From positions 62,001 through 126,000 of the forward strand of contig NZ_NGJW01000002.1 in NCBI RefSeq assembly GCF_003987555.1: 64,000 nt of DNA, in the 5' to 3' direction. A program made the position numbers and the translations under genes. The notes under the pieces were generated by a model. The model worked only from the letters and a program-made list of their open reading frames with translations. It did not search any database and was not told where the DNA came from. This document shows, in pieces, positions 39,136-46,771 of the stretch; position 1 is the first letter of the stretch; every line of letters begins with the position of its first letter. This DNA comes from Vagococcus lutrae. Its GTDB lineage: Bacteria > Bacillota > Bacilli > Lactobacillales > Vagococcaceae.

Positions 39136-39270
39136 TTATTTTCGTGTGACAACGGTCGTTTTCTCAGTCATTTTAACCCATGTTTTTTTGATTTGTGAGG
39201 GATAAAACGAAACAAACTTACCGCAAACATACCCTAATTTATAACTCCACTCTCTCCATGACTGCACCAT
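39136..39270 (-). CDS. Small basic protein of 44 aa, unknown function
   Basis: An ORF of 44 codons from an ATG at 39268-39270 to TAA at 39136. The product is basic and aromatic: VQSWREWSYKLGYVCGK at the start, one Cys, and MTEKTTVVTRK at the end. AGGATGTGATA precedes the ATG, a clear TATAAT promoter lies about 33 bp upstream, and a strong terminator follows. This complete set of signals supports a real gene or a dual-function small RNA. No signal peptide or membrane helix is evident. Family not recognised. Confidence 0.6.
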   Translation of the reverse strand: MVQSWREWSYKLGYVCGKFVSFYPSQIKKTWVKMTEKTTVVTRK

Positions 39271-39302
39271 TATCACATCCTGTACACGTATTCAACACCA
39301 TC

Positions 39303-39330
39303 ATTATAGCAAAAAATGAGATGTTGTTAA
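39303..39330 (-). promoter_or_regulatory. Promoter of the 44-codon gene
   Basis: On the minus strand TTAACA (about 39325-39330) and a perfect TATAAT (39303-39308) are 16 bp apart. It points away from the csp promoter. Confidence 0.7.
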
Positions 39331-39420
39331 CAAGTTGTTAGACTTTGTAATATAATTTATTCTGTCTGTAACATAGATGTCACAAACAGGATAATGTTGT
39401 GCTACCAATAGGTTTCATCA

Positions 39421-39449
39421 TTGACCTTTCTCGAAATTACTTCTATAAT
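39421..39449 (+). promoter_or_regulatory. Promoter of the cold-shock gene
   Basis: TTGACC (39421-39426) and TATAAT (39444-39449) with an ideal 17-bp spacer, 36 bp before the ATG. Unlike many cold-shock genes, the leader is short. Confidence 0.9.
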
Positions 39450-39485
39450 GAAAAGGTACGATACTTTTAATTGGAGGAATGTAAA

Positions 39486-39707
39486 ATGATAAAAGGTAGA
39501 GTGAAATGGTTCGATGCCAAAAAAGGATACGGATTCATTACTTATCACGAAGATGAGGACGTTTTTGTTCATTTTACAGGAATCTTAGGTGATGGTTTTA
39601 GAACGTTAAAAGAAAACCAGCCCGTTTCTTTTGATATTGTTGAAGGTCGACGTGGTGAACAAGCGACAAATGTAGAAATATTAGATTCAGATTCTGAAAG
39701 TCTTTAA
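39486..39707 (+). CDS. Cold-shock domain protein
   Basis: A 73-aa single cold-shock domain: RNP1 [12 protein letters not shown]2 VFVHF, and [10 protein letters not shown] at the start. It binds single-stranded RNA and DNA as an RNA chaperone. GGAGGAATGTAAA before the ATG at 39486 fixes the start; an upstream in-frame ATG at 39471 would fall in the ribosome site. It has an unusual Ser/Asp-rich tail (DSDSESL) for the family. Single-gene unit with its own promoter and terminator. Confidence 0.93.
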   Translation: MIKGRVKWFDAKKGYGFITYHEDEDVFVHFTGILGDGFRTLKENQPVSFDIVEGRRGEQATNVEILDSDSESL

Positions 39708-39737
39708 AAAAGACATGGGACTCATCCCATGTCTTTT
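39708..39737. terminator. Bidirectional terminator between csp and the EbsA-like gene
   Basis: AAAAGACATGGGA and TCCCATGTCTTTT are perfect 13-bp arms with a CTCA loop, and the hairpin overlaps the EbsA-like stop. Confidence 0.9.
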
Positions 39738-40156
39738 CTATTTATTATAATACCTTGAAAATTATTGTTGTCCGATAATGCTTCTATAAGTTTTACTTGC
39801 TGTTTCTTTAACATTAGCATGGTCATCGTCGCGCCATCATGTTGAGTAATAGTAACTGAAAAGTTTAAAACATCGATGCTTTTGATATGATAAATTTCAA
39901 TAATTTGAGTATTTTTCTTTAACAATGGCACTGTTTTAATAATTTTTTCAGTGACAATCAAATAACGCTGAGTTCCTACTACAAAAGAAATCAGACTAGC
40001 TGTTCCTAATAGAATGGTATAGATATTTACTCGAATTAATTCTAATTGAATAATCAGCGCTAAACAACCTAATAATATCGTATAAGACCAATAGACGATA
40101 CTCGTCGCCCATTCTGGCTGCCAGTATATTTTAACTGTGCTGTTTTTCTTATTCAC
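39722..40156 (-). CDS. EbsA-like membrane protein
   Basis: A 144-aa protein with two helices (about residues 20-37 and 43-62) and a cytosolic beta-rich C-terminal domain like a PH/bPH2 fold (QRYLIVTEKIIKTVPLLKK). The WQPEWATSIVYW start and the neighbours csp and RNase HI resemble EbsA of Enterococcus, described as a pore-forming protein or linked to pheromone-binding expression. The assignment is by context and remembered likeness. The gene is divergent from RNase HI and convergent with csp. Confidence 0.55.
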   Translation of the reverse strand: MNKKNSTVKIYWQPEWATSIVYWSYTILLGCLALIIQLELIRVNIYTILLGTASLISFVVGTQRYLIVTEKIIKTVPLLKKNTQIIEIYHIKSIDVLNFSVTITQHDGATMTMLMLKKQQVKLIEALSDNNNFQGIIINRKDMG

Positions 40157-40233
40157 GCGTCTTCCTCACCTTTTCTCATTCTATTATATCTTAACATAGC
40201 GACATTAGACTGACACGCAAAAAGGAGTAAATT

Positions 40234-40629
40234 ATGTTAAAAATCTATGTTGATGCAGCCACAAAAGGCAATCCAGGTCCTAGTGGTATTGGAATCGTCC
40301 TGATTGGCGATCATAATCTATACGAGCAACATGCTATTCCTATTTCTGATAGGGGCAACCACGAAGCAGAGTTTAGAGCGGTTGAATGGGCGTTGGAATA
40401 TGTCTTAAATCGACAATGGGAAAATCAAACGATTTTTATGTTCACAGATAGTAAAGTAGTCAGTCAAGTGATTGAGCGAGGTCATACTAAAAATCAACAT
40501 TTTGCACCCTATTTACAACGTATCAATCATATGATAGACCACTGTCATCTCTTTATTTTGCAATGGATTCCTGAAAAGCAAAATAAAGGCGCTGATAACT
40601 TGGCTCGACAAGCCTTGAATAAAAAATGA
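40234..40629 (+). CDS. Ribonuclease HI family protein
   Basis: A 131-aa RNase H-fold protein. The acidic active-site residues lie in IYVDAATKGNPGPSG (Asp7), NHEAEFRAVEWAL (Glu) and FMFTDSKVVSQ (Asp), with the last in KGADNLARQAL. The short length places it in the RnhA-like/YpdQ group, which lack the basic protrusion of E. coli RNase HI. It probably removes RNA from RNA:DNA hybrids. AAGGAGTAAATT before the ATG. Confidence 0.88.
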   Translation: MLKIYVDAATKGNPGPSGIGIVLIGDHNLYEQHAIPISDRGNHEAEFRAVEWALEYVLNRQWENQTIFMFTDSKVVSQVIERGHTKNQHFAPYLQRINHMIDHCHLFILQWIPEKQNKGADNLARQALNKK

Positions 40630-40718
40630 ATTTACATTATTTCTTTCATTTCCTCTTTACAAATTAAAATATAATGATATAATAATAATAATCTAATGAG
40701 AAACCAGGAGGATGTTTT

Positions 40719-41894
40719 ATGAAAAAAATACCATTATTATTGAAAATTGTTATCGCCGTTATTTTAGGGGTGATGACAGGAACCTTTGCCCCCCTGGTAG
40801 TTATTCAACTTAGTGCGACATTTAACCAGATCTTTGGAAGTTTCTTATCATTTATTGTTCCGTTGATTATTATTGGTTTTATTGTCCCTGGGATTGGCTC
40901 TCTATCACAAGATGCGGGCAAACTTCTCGGGGTGACAACCTTAACCGCTTATCTATCAAGTATTATTGCTGGCATTTTTGCATTTTCAGTAGCACGGTTA
41001 CTTTATCCCAAAATGCTTCATTTAACTATGATGAAAAATATTAGTGATCCAAGCGAAGGGCTTGTTAAAAGTTTACTAACTATAGAAATTCCACCGATTA
41101 TGGATGTGATGACAGCTTTAGTGCTTTCATTTATGATAGGATTAGGTCTAAGTACTTTAAAAAGTAATCAACTATTTCAAGTTTTCGATGAATTTCAATC
41201 AATAGTTATATGGACATTGCAAAAAGCAATTATTCCTTTATTGCCATTCCATATTTTCGGAATCTTTGCAAATATGACTTATGCCGGACAAGTTCAGACA
41301 ATTTTAAGTATTTTTGCGAAAGTCTTTTTAATGATTATAATTTTACATATCATTTATCTGATTTTCTTATACTCAGTTGCAGGATCAATGAATAAGAAAA
41401 ATCCGTTCTTTTTATTAAAAACAATGGCGCCAGCATATTTTACAGCTGTCGGGACACAATCATCCGCTGCCACTATACCTGTTACTTTACAACAAGCAAA
41501 AAAAACGGGGATCTCTGAGCGAATTGTCGACTTTGTCATTCCATTATGCGCTAATATTCACTTAGCTGGCAGTACCATTACATTAGTCAGCTGTTCTATG
41601 GCCATTTTATTTATGAAAGACCACTTACCAAACTTTGGCGAGATGTTTCCTTTTATTCTCGTTTTAGGAATTATTATGATTGCTGCTCCAGGCGTACCTG
41701 GTGGTGCAGTTATGGCTGCAACAGGCCCTCTTGCATCAATTCTAGGTTTTGATGCAGCCATGATATCATTAATCATTGCCTTATATCTTGCACAGGATAG
41801 CTTTGGTACGGCATGTAACGTTACTGGAGACGGAGCGATTGCAACTATTGTCGATGCGATTGCTAATCGAACTTCCAAAAAGAAATTAGTTTAA
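40719..41894 (+). CDS. Dicarboxylate/amino acid:cation symporter (DAACS)
   Basis: A 391-aa symporter of the GltP/DctA/SstT family with about eight helices and two re-entrant loops. It has the serine-rich TAVGTQSSAATIPVTL loop and the NIHLAGSTITLV and DSFGTACNVTGDGAI motifs. It would import glutamate, aspartate, serine or a dicarboxylate with Na+ or H+. CCAGGAGGATG precedes the ATG. The N-terminus is rather short, as in small Firmicute members. Substrate not defined. Confidence 0.9.
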   Translation: MKKIPLLLKIVIAVILGVMTGTFAPLVVIQLSATFNQIFGSFLSFIVPLIIIGFIVPGIGSLSQDAGKLLGVTTLTAYLSSIIAGIFAFSVARLLYPKMLHLTMMKNISDPSEGLVKSLLTIEIPPIMDVMTALVLSFMIGLGLSTLKSNQLFQVFDEFQSIVIWTLQKAIIPLLPFHIFGIFANMTYAGQVQTILSIFAKVFLMIIILHIIYLIFLYSVAGSMNKKNPFFLLKTMAPAYFTAVGTQSSAATIPVTLQQAKKTGISERIVDFVIPLCANIHLAGSTITLVSCSMAILFMKDHLPNFGEMFPFILVLGIIMIAAPGVPGGAVMAATGPLASILGFDAAMISLIIALYLAQDSFGTACNVTGDGAIATIVDAIANRTSKKKLV

Positions 41895-41897
41895 GCT

Positions 41898-41932
41898 AAA
41901 AAGCCGATGAGCAAACTCATCGGCTTTTTTTA
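41898..41932. terminator. Bidirectional terminator after the DAACS gene
   Basis: AAAAAGCCGATGAG and CTCATCGGCTTTTT are perfect arms around CAAA, followed by T residues; the hairpin reaches the M32 stop on the other strand. Confidence 0.93.
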
Positions 41933-43435
41933 TTGCACTTGATACACGTCAAAAAATATTTTTCGCATATAATCGATTAAATAGGTTGGATTGAGTACCT
42001 CACCTGTCGCATTTAAAATTAATTCATTAGGTTTTTTAGAAGCACCGAATTGATGAATATGTTTCTTATTCCACTCAATAATACGTGAATAATCCTCTGA
42101 TGCCAAGACTGCTTCAACATCAAATTGCTGATTCATCGCATGATAAAGCTGTGCTGCATACATAAAGCCCAATGCATAGGAAGGGAAATAACCAAAACTA
42201 CCGCCAGCCCAGTGAACATCTTGTAAAATTCCCTCCAAATCATTTTCGGGGCGAATGCCTAAATATTCTTCATATTTATCGTTCCAGATTTGTGGTAAAT
42301 CAGCAAGATTAATCTCCTCATTAAAAATCATTTTCTCGATTTCATAACGGATGATAATATGCAGTGGGTAGGTTAAAGCATCTGCTTCAATACGAATCAA
42401 GCTCGATTTGCTTTGTTTAATCCCACGATAAAATGTTTCAAAGTCTATATCAGCAAAGGTATCACCAGTTATTGCTTGTAAACGTGGGTACTGACGTTGC
42501 CAAAAAGCACGACTACTCCCTACAATGATTTCATTAAATAATGACTGTGATTCATGAATTCCCATAGACGTTCCACGTGATAACGGTGTATGATCATATT
42601 TTTCATCAATATTTTGCTCGTACATACCGTGTCCCGCTTCATGAATGACTCCTAATGTCGCCATTAAAAAGTCATGTTCGTTCCAACGCGTTGTGATACG
42701 GGCATCTTGTCGATTGATACCTAGCATAAATGGATGAATGGTATCATCTAAACGACCACGAGATAAGTCGTATCCTAATTGTTCAATAACTTCTAAGACA
42801 AACTCTTTTTGCGCTTCTTTACTAACATAGCGATGTATAAAGTCTGTTTCAGGAGGCGTTCCTTTTTCGGCAATTTCTTTTCTAAGAGAAATAATGCCCT
42901 CTTTTAAGGTTTCAAAAATATCATCTAACTTCGCTACTGTCATGTCAGGCTCATATAAATCAAGTAATACATCATAGTCTGTGCGTTGGTTCTTTTGACG
43001 ATAAGGAATAAACTCTTTATTAAATGCTACTAATTCTTCTAACGCTGGTAGAAAGATAGCAAAATCTTTCGCATCTCTTGCCTGCACCCAAGATTGATGA
43101 GCTTTTGACAATGCTTTACTGTAAGCAATAATTCGGTCTTGAGGTACATTGTTATTCAGCTCATAACTCTCTTTTACATCCGCAAATACCTCTTGAGCAA
43201 AAGGCGAAAGTTCCGCTAAATTCTCAGAAAAATAGTCAATGAATGACGTCATCTTTTCCCCATTTGCTAAATCGAAGTGCTTGCCACTCATATAACTGAC
43301 AACCTCCGAACGATGTTCCGCTGCTGCTTCCGGCATACCGGTTTGAACATCCCATTCTAATAATCCTAATGTTTGCGAAATAAGAGACATTTCCTTTAAA
43401 TGCTCAAGAAAGGCTTTTTCTGTCATATGTGTCAT
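41930..43435 (-). CDS. Metallo-carboxypeptidase, M32 (Taq) family
   Basis: A 501-aa zinc carboxypeptidase with the HEAGH motif in VIHEAGHGMYEQN (two His ligands and catalytic Glu), the downstream Glu in HESQSLFNE, and LLEWDVQTGMP, the typical N-terminal motif. It trims C-terminal residues from peptides in the cytosol. I chose the ATG at 43433-43435, 7 nt after GAGGAG; the longer start at 43450 lies inside the ribosome site. It overlaps nothing upstream and probably shares mRNA with the methyltransferase gene. Confidence 0.92.
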   Translation of the reverse strand: MTHMTEKAFLEHLKEMSLISQTLGLLEWDVQTGMPEAAAEHRSEVVSYMSGKHFDLANGEKMTSFIDYFSENLAELSPFAQEVFADVKESYELNNNVPQDRIIAYSKALSKAHQSWVQARDAKDFAIFLPALEELVAFNKEFIPYRQKNQRTDYDVLLDLYEPDMTVAKLDDIFETLKEGIISLRKEIAEKGTPPETDFIHRYVSKEAQKEFVLEVIEQLGYDLSRGRLDDTIHPFMLGINRQDARITTRWNEHDFLMATLGVIHEAGHGMYEQNIDEKYDHTPLSRGTSMGIHESQSLFNEIIVGSSRAFWQRQYPRLQAITGDTFADIDFETFYRGIKQSKSSLIRIEADALTYPLHIIIRYEIEKMIFNEEINLADLPQIWNDKYEEYLGIRPENDLEGILQDVHWAGGSFGYFPSYALGFMYAAQLYHAMNQQFDVEAVLASEDYSRIIEWNKKHIHQFGASKKPNELILNATGEVLNPTYLIDYMRKIFFDVYQVQ

Positions 43436-43439
43436 ATTA

Positions 43440-44591
43440 TTACTCCTCATTCCGTTTTGGTCTTGGTGGGCGTTTACCCCAATATTGGAATAAATCAGTT
43501 CTTAAAGAGCCATTATACAGTTTTCTTTTTTTAGTCGCTTTTGCGCCATAAAATTCTTCAAACTGTAAATCACTTGTCAAGATATACTTACTCCATGTAT
43601 CTAATGGTCGATAGACGTCGCCCATTTCTTTATACAATCGGCGTACGGCTTCTTCTTTACCCAAACGCTCGCCATATGGGGGGTTGGCAACAATCACGCC
43701 ATATTCTTTTTCAGTCGTAAAATCTTTTAATTGCATTTGTTTAAATTGAATACTATCAGAAAGTCCCGCTTCTGCTGCATTTTTTTTCGCAATTTCTATC
43801 ATTCGTGCGTCAATGTCCGTACCTAATATATCAAGTTCAATATCATAGTCGGCCTGTTCGTCTGCTTCGGCTCGTACTTTGTCAAAAATCTCGGGATCAA
43901 ACCATGACCACTCTTCACAAGCAAAATCTCGATTAAAACCTGGAGCAATATTATGTCCGATTAATGCGGCTTCAATACAAATGGTTCCTGAACCACAAAC
44001 CGGATCATAGAACGGACGGTCTTTTCGCCAATTTGTTAGCTTCACTAACGCTGCTGCCATATTTTCTTTTAAAGGGGCACCGCCCTTATCTAAACGATAA
44101 CCACGCTTGAACAAACTTGGGCCAGTAGTATCAAGGGTAATGGTCACTTTGTCTTTTAGTAAAGCCACTTCTAATTGATACAACGCCCCTGTTTCAGGTA
44201 AACGACCATAACGATGATAGTATTCGCTTAAACGATTGACAATCGCTTTTTTAGTAATGGCTTGACAATCAGAGACACTGTATAATTTTGATTTAATTGA
44301 TTTACCAGCAACTGGAAATTGTGCATCCATCGGTAATAGTGTTTCCCAAGGCAATGCTTTCGTTTTTTCAAATAACTCTTCGAACGTATAAGCATCAAAT
44401 TCGCCTACAATAATTTTTACTCGGTCAGCTGTGCGTAGCCAAATATTAGCGGTAGCAATTGTCGTCATATCGCCATAAAAAATTGCGCGTCCATTTTCGA
44501 CTTGACACTCTATTCCTAAATCTCGTAATTCCTGTCCTACAAGTGCTTCCATACCACTTGCTGCTGTCGCCATTAATTTAAATTGTTTCAT
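43440..44591 (-). CDS. THUMP-domain rRNA/tRNA methyltransferase (YpsC/RlmL-like)
   Basis: A 383-aa enzyme: an N-terminal ferredoxin-like and THUMP domain (about residues 1-160), then an N2-guanine methyltransferase domain with DPVCGSGTICIEA (SAM site) and the catalytic NPPYGERLG. It likely methylates guanine in 23S rRNA, as the RlmL N-terminal domain does. Start at ATG 44589-44591, with AGAAAGGA upstream. Gene order with rnpB and gpsB is that of ypsC in Bacillus. Confidence 0.9.
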   Translation of the reverse strand: MKQFKLMATAASGMEALVGQELRDLGIECQVENGRAIFYGDMTTIATANIWLRTADRVKIIVGEFDAYTFEELFEKTKALPWETLLPMDAQFPVAGKSIKSKLYSVSDCQAITKKAIVNRLSEYYHRYGRLPETGALYQLEVALLKDKVTITLDTTGPSLFKRGYRLDKGGAPLKENMAAALVKLTNWRKDRPFYDPVCGSGTICIEAALIGHNIAPGFNRDFACEEWSWFDPEIFDKVRAEADEQADYDIELDILGTDIDARMIEIAKKNAAEAGLSDSIQFKQMQLKDFTTEKEYGVIVANPPYGERLGKEEAVRRLYKEMGDVYRPLDTWSKYILTSDLQFEEFYGAKATKKRKLYNGSLRTDLFQYWGKRPPRPKRNEE

Positions 44592-44645
44592 GTTGGATTC
44601 CTTTCTCATATCAGCATCACTCTGATTTCACTCATCAACTTTTGT

Positions 44646-44680
44646 AAAAAAAAGCCTTCCATTTTTTAAAACGGAAGGTT
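44646..44680 (-). terminator. Terminator of RNase P RNA
   Basis: On the minus strand CCTTCC and GGAAGG pair, extended by AA/TT, around about 12 nt, and are followed by eight T. It begins about 15 bp after the RNA end. Confidence 0.8.
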
Positions 44681-44693
44681 CATTCCTGATAAA

Positions 44694-45078
44694 GGTAGTT
44701 TTCTATAAGCCATGTTCTGTATTACTTTCTCTCAGGATCAAAAAGTAACGGTAATAATCTGTCTGCAATCTTACGACTGCCTCTTTTCTTCGTTCATTTC
44801 CTAGAAAAAAGTGCCCCTACCTTATGTTTGGGTTGCTCTCTCGTGGGGTTTACCCGTTCCACCAATATTATTTCTAATATTGCTTCGTCTCTGTGGCACT
44901 TTCAAGTCTACTCCAGCATAGCCCTAGAGCCTTAGCTGTTTTAACTGCCGTCAAATGTGAAACACATCTGCCTTAGCTTATTTTTTCGCTAAGCACGAAC
45001 ACTACAAGCACTCTCAGCTTGTGAGAGCATGGACTTTCCTCAGCTAGTCAAGCTAACCGTAATTACCCGAAAACTACC
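44694..45078 (-). ncRNA. rnpB: RNase P RNA, type B
   Basis: About 385 nt. The 5' part has GAGGAAAGTCCATGCTC (CR-I region) and the 3' part ends ACAGAACATGGCTTATAGAA, both universal in RNase P RNA. The outermost GGTAGTTTTC (45069-45078) and GAAAACTACC (44694-44703) are perfect complements and close helix P1, which fixes the ends to within a few bases. Its position between gpsB and the THUMP methyltransferase is the same as in Bacilli. Together with RnpA it matures tRNA 5' ends. Confidence 0.95.
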
Positions 45079-45092
45079 AAATCATTTTTTGA

Positions 45093-45455
45093 TTAAAACT
45101 GTTTTGTTTCATCTAAAGTATCTTGATTATCACTCTCGACTAAGCGATTACCAAATACTTCTTTTTCTAAATTTGATAGACGTTTTAAGATGTCAAAGTT
45201 TGTTGCTGTGTTGACAGTCTTAGGCGTTTCTTGACGCATTCTTGTCAGAGACTCTGTACTCTTAGTTAATTGATCTACTTTCGCAACTAATCGATGATTC
45301 TCTTCTCTTAACTCTAATAACTCACGATTAAACGTTTCATAGTCTTTAATAATCCCATCTAAAAACTCATCCACTTCTACTGGATCATAGCCACGCATTT
45401 TTGTTTTAAATTCTTTTTGCAATATATCTCTTGCCATATAATTATAGTTTGCCAT
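45093..45455 (-). CDS. gpsB: Cell-division protein GpsB
   Basis: A 120-aa DivIVA-like protein. The N-terminal domain has ILQKEFKTKMRGYDPVEVDEFLDGII, followed by a coiled coil (about residues 30-70) and a C-terminal tail. It links cell-wall synthesis enzymes to the division site and binds PBP1 tails. ATG at 45453-45455, with GTGAGG 9 nt upstream; the longer reading adds an unrelated leader. It lies 14 bp before rnpB. Confidence 0.93.
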   Translation of the reverse strand: MANYNYMARDILQKEFKTKMRGYDPVEVDEFLDGIIKDYETFNRELLELREENHRLVAKVDQLTKSTESLTRMRQETPKTVNTATNFDILKRLSNLEKEVFGNRLVESDNQDTLDETKQF

Positions 45456-45553
45456 ATCCCACACCTCACTCATATTCATGTTCATCAATCATTATAACAT
45501 ATTTCACCAAGTTGATTCTACCAGAATTACCGATAAAACAAAACAATTACCTC

Positions 45554-46105
45554 TTATATGTTATTTTCAGCTGCATCTTGTAAATCAAACATAGAAATAA
45601 GTTCTAAAAAATATGGACTTGTTTCTTGTGTTTGCTGTATATCGCGATAAGCATAAGATAGTTTTCCTTCAAATTCAGGGTCATAGACAAATAATGCCCC
45701 GTCTGTATGCGTTATTAGAAATTGCGTATGATTTTTTAATTGACTTGGCGAATGGTAAGGTTGATGTGAAACACTGTCTACAAAATCCGCTTTGCTTTTT
45801 GCCGTGCTTAAGGCTAATTGATTCGTTTCATTCCACTGACTACCAAATTCGTCAAATGGAAAAAGCAAACTTGTTTTGAGTTCTGGATAAAGTTTCTTTA
45901 ATTCTTCTGCTATTTCTAATCCCCAAAGTTCAACACCTAAGTTGCCAGAAGTAATAATCCACTCTGTCCCATTTTCGATTAAGTGGATTAATCGTTCTTT
46001 TAACACGTGTTTGATAACTTTTTCTTTCGGATCATCTTTCTTAAAAACACCGAGTTCATAAGAACGATAACCTGATAACCACAATCTTTTTATCAATGCT
46101 ACCAC
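45554..46105 (-). CDS. ypsA: DUF1273/YpsA SLOG-fold protein
   Basis: A 183-aa protein with the SLOG-type Rossmann pattern (LWLSGYRSYELGVF and WIITSGNLGVELWGLEIAEEL), matching YpsA. The family binds ADP-ribose-like nucleotides by structural likeness; in Bacillus YpsA affects cell division and lies beside gpsB, as here. GTG start with GGAAAGG 5 nt before; a TTG three codons later is the alternative. Divergent from recU, whose promoter is shared in the 60-bp gap. Confidence 0.85.
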   Translation of the reverse strand: MVALIKRLWLSGYRSYELGVFKKDDPKEKVIKHVLKERLIHLIENGTEWIITSGNLGVELWGLEIAEELKKLYPELKTSLLFPFDEFGSQWNETNQLALSTAKSKADFVDSVSHQPYHSPSQLKNHTQFLITHTDGALFVYDPEFEGKLSYAYRDIQQTQETSPYFLELISMFDLQDAAENNI

Positions 46106-46136
46106 ACTAACCTTTCCATTCTAAATTGATTTTTGC

Positions 46137-46142
46137 TATAAT
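46137..46142 (+). promoter_or_regulatory. -10 element for recU-pbp1A
   Basis: A perfect TATAAT preceded by TGC (extended -10 like) lies 20 bp before the recU ATG; no good -35 is visible. Confidence 0.5.
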
Positions 46143-46162
46143 ACATGCTAGGAGTGAGAGTT

Positions 46163-46756
46163 ATGACAATAAAGTATCCTAACGGTCGCCTTCAACACCA
46201 TCATAAAGGGAATCAACGACTAAGGCAACCGATTCAACATGGAAATCGTGGTCAACAGTTAGAGTCATTAATTAATGATTCTAATACCTACTATTTAACG
46301 CGTGAGATTGCGGTCATTCATAAAAAACCCACTCCCGTTCAGATTGTAAATGTCGACTATCCAAAACGCAGTGCGGCGATAATTAAAGAGGCCTACTTCA
46401 AACAGCCGTCAACAACTGATTTTAACGGTATATACAAAGGAAGATATTTAGATTTTGAAGCCAAAGAAACAAAGAATAAAACATCGTTTCCTCTTAGCAA
46501 CTTTCATGAGCATCAGATTCAGCATATGAAAGCTTGTCATAAGCAACAAGGAATAACGTTTGTTTTAATTAGTTTCTCTACATTAAACCGTTACTTTTTC
46601 TTACCGGGAGAAGTTTTGTTTGACTTTTGGGACTCACAAATCAATAACGGTCGTAAATCTATTCCTCTTAAAGAGATAGAATCAAAAGGCACTGAAATTG
46701 CTTTGTCATACCAACCAAGGTTAGACTACTTAAAAGCTGTCGACCAATACATTTAA
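46163..46756 (+). CDS. recU: Holliday junction resolvase RecU
   Basis: A 197-aa nuclease that resolves four-way junctions. It shows PNGR and GNRGQQLESLIND at the start, the metal-binding STTDFNG and DFEAKETK (Asp, Glu, Lys) and FVLISFSTLNRYFFL. AGGAGTGAGAG lies before the ATG at 46163; the longer reading from 46145 covers the ribosome site. It is 15 bp from pbp1A, the usual recU-pbp1A pair. Confidence 0.94.
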   Translation: MTIKYPNGRLQHHHKGNQRLRQPIQHGNRGQQLESLINDSNTYYLTREIAVIHKKPTPVQIVNVDYPKRSAAIIKEAYFKQPSTTDFNGIYKGRYLDFEAKETKNKTSFPLSNFHEHQIQHMKACHKQQGITFVLISFSTLNRYFFLPGEVLFDFWDSQINNGRKSIPLKEIESKGTEIALSYQPRLDYLKAVDQYI

Positions 46757-46771
46757 AGGAGTTTAATCATT

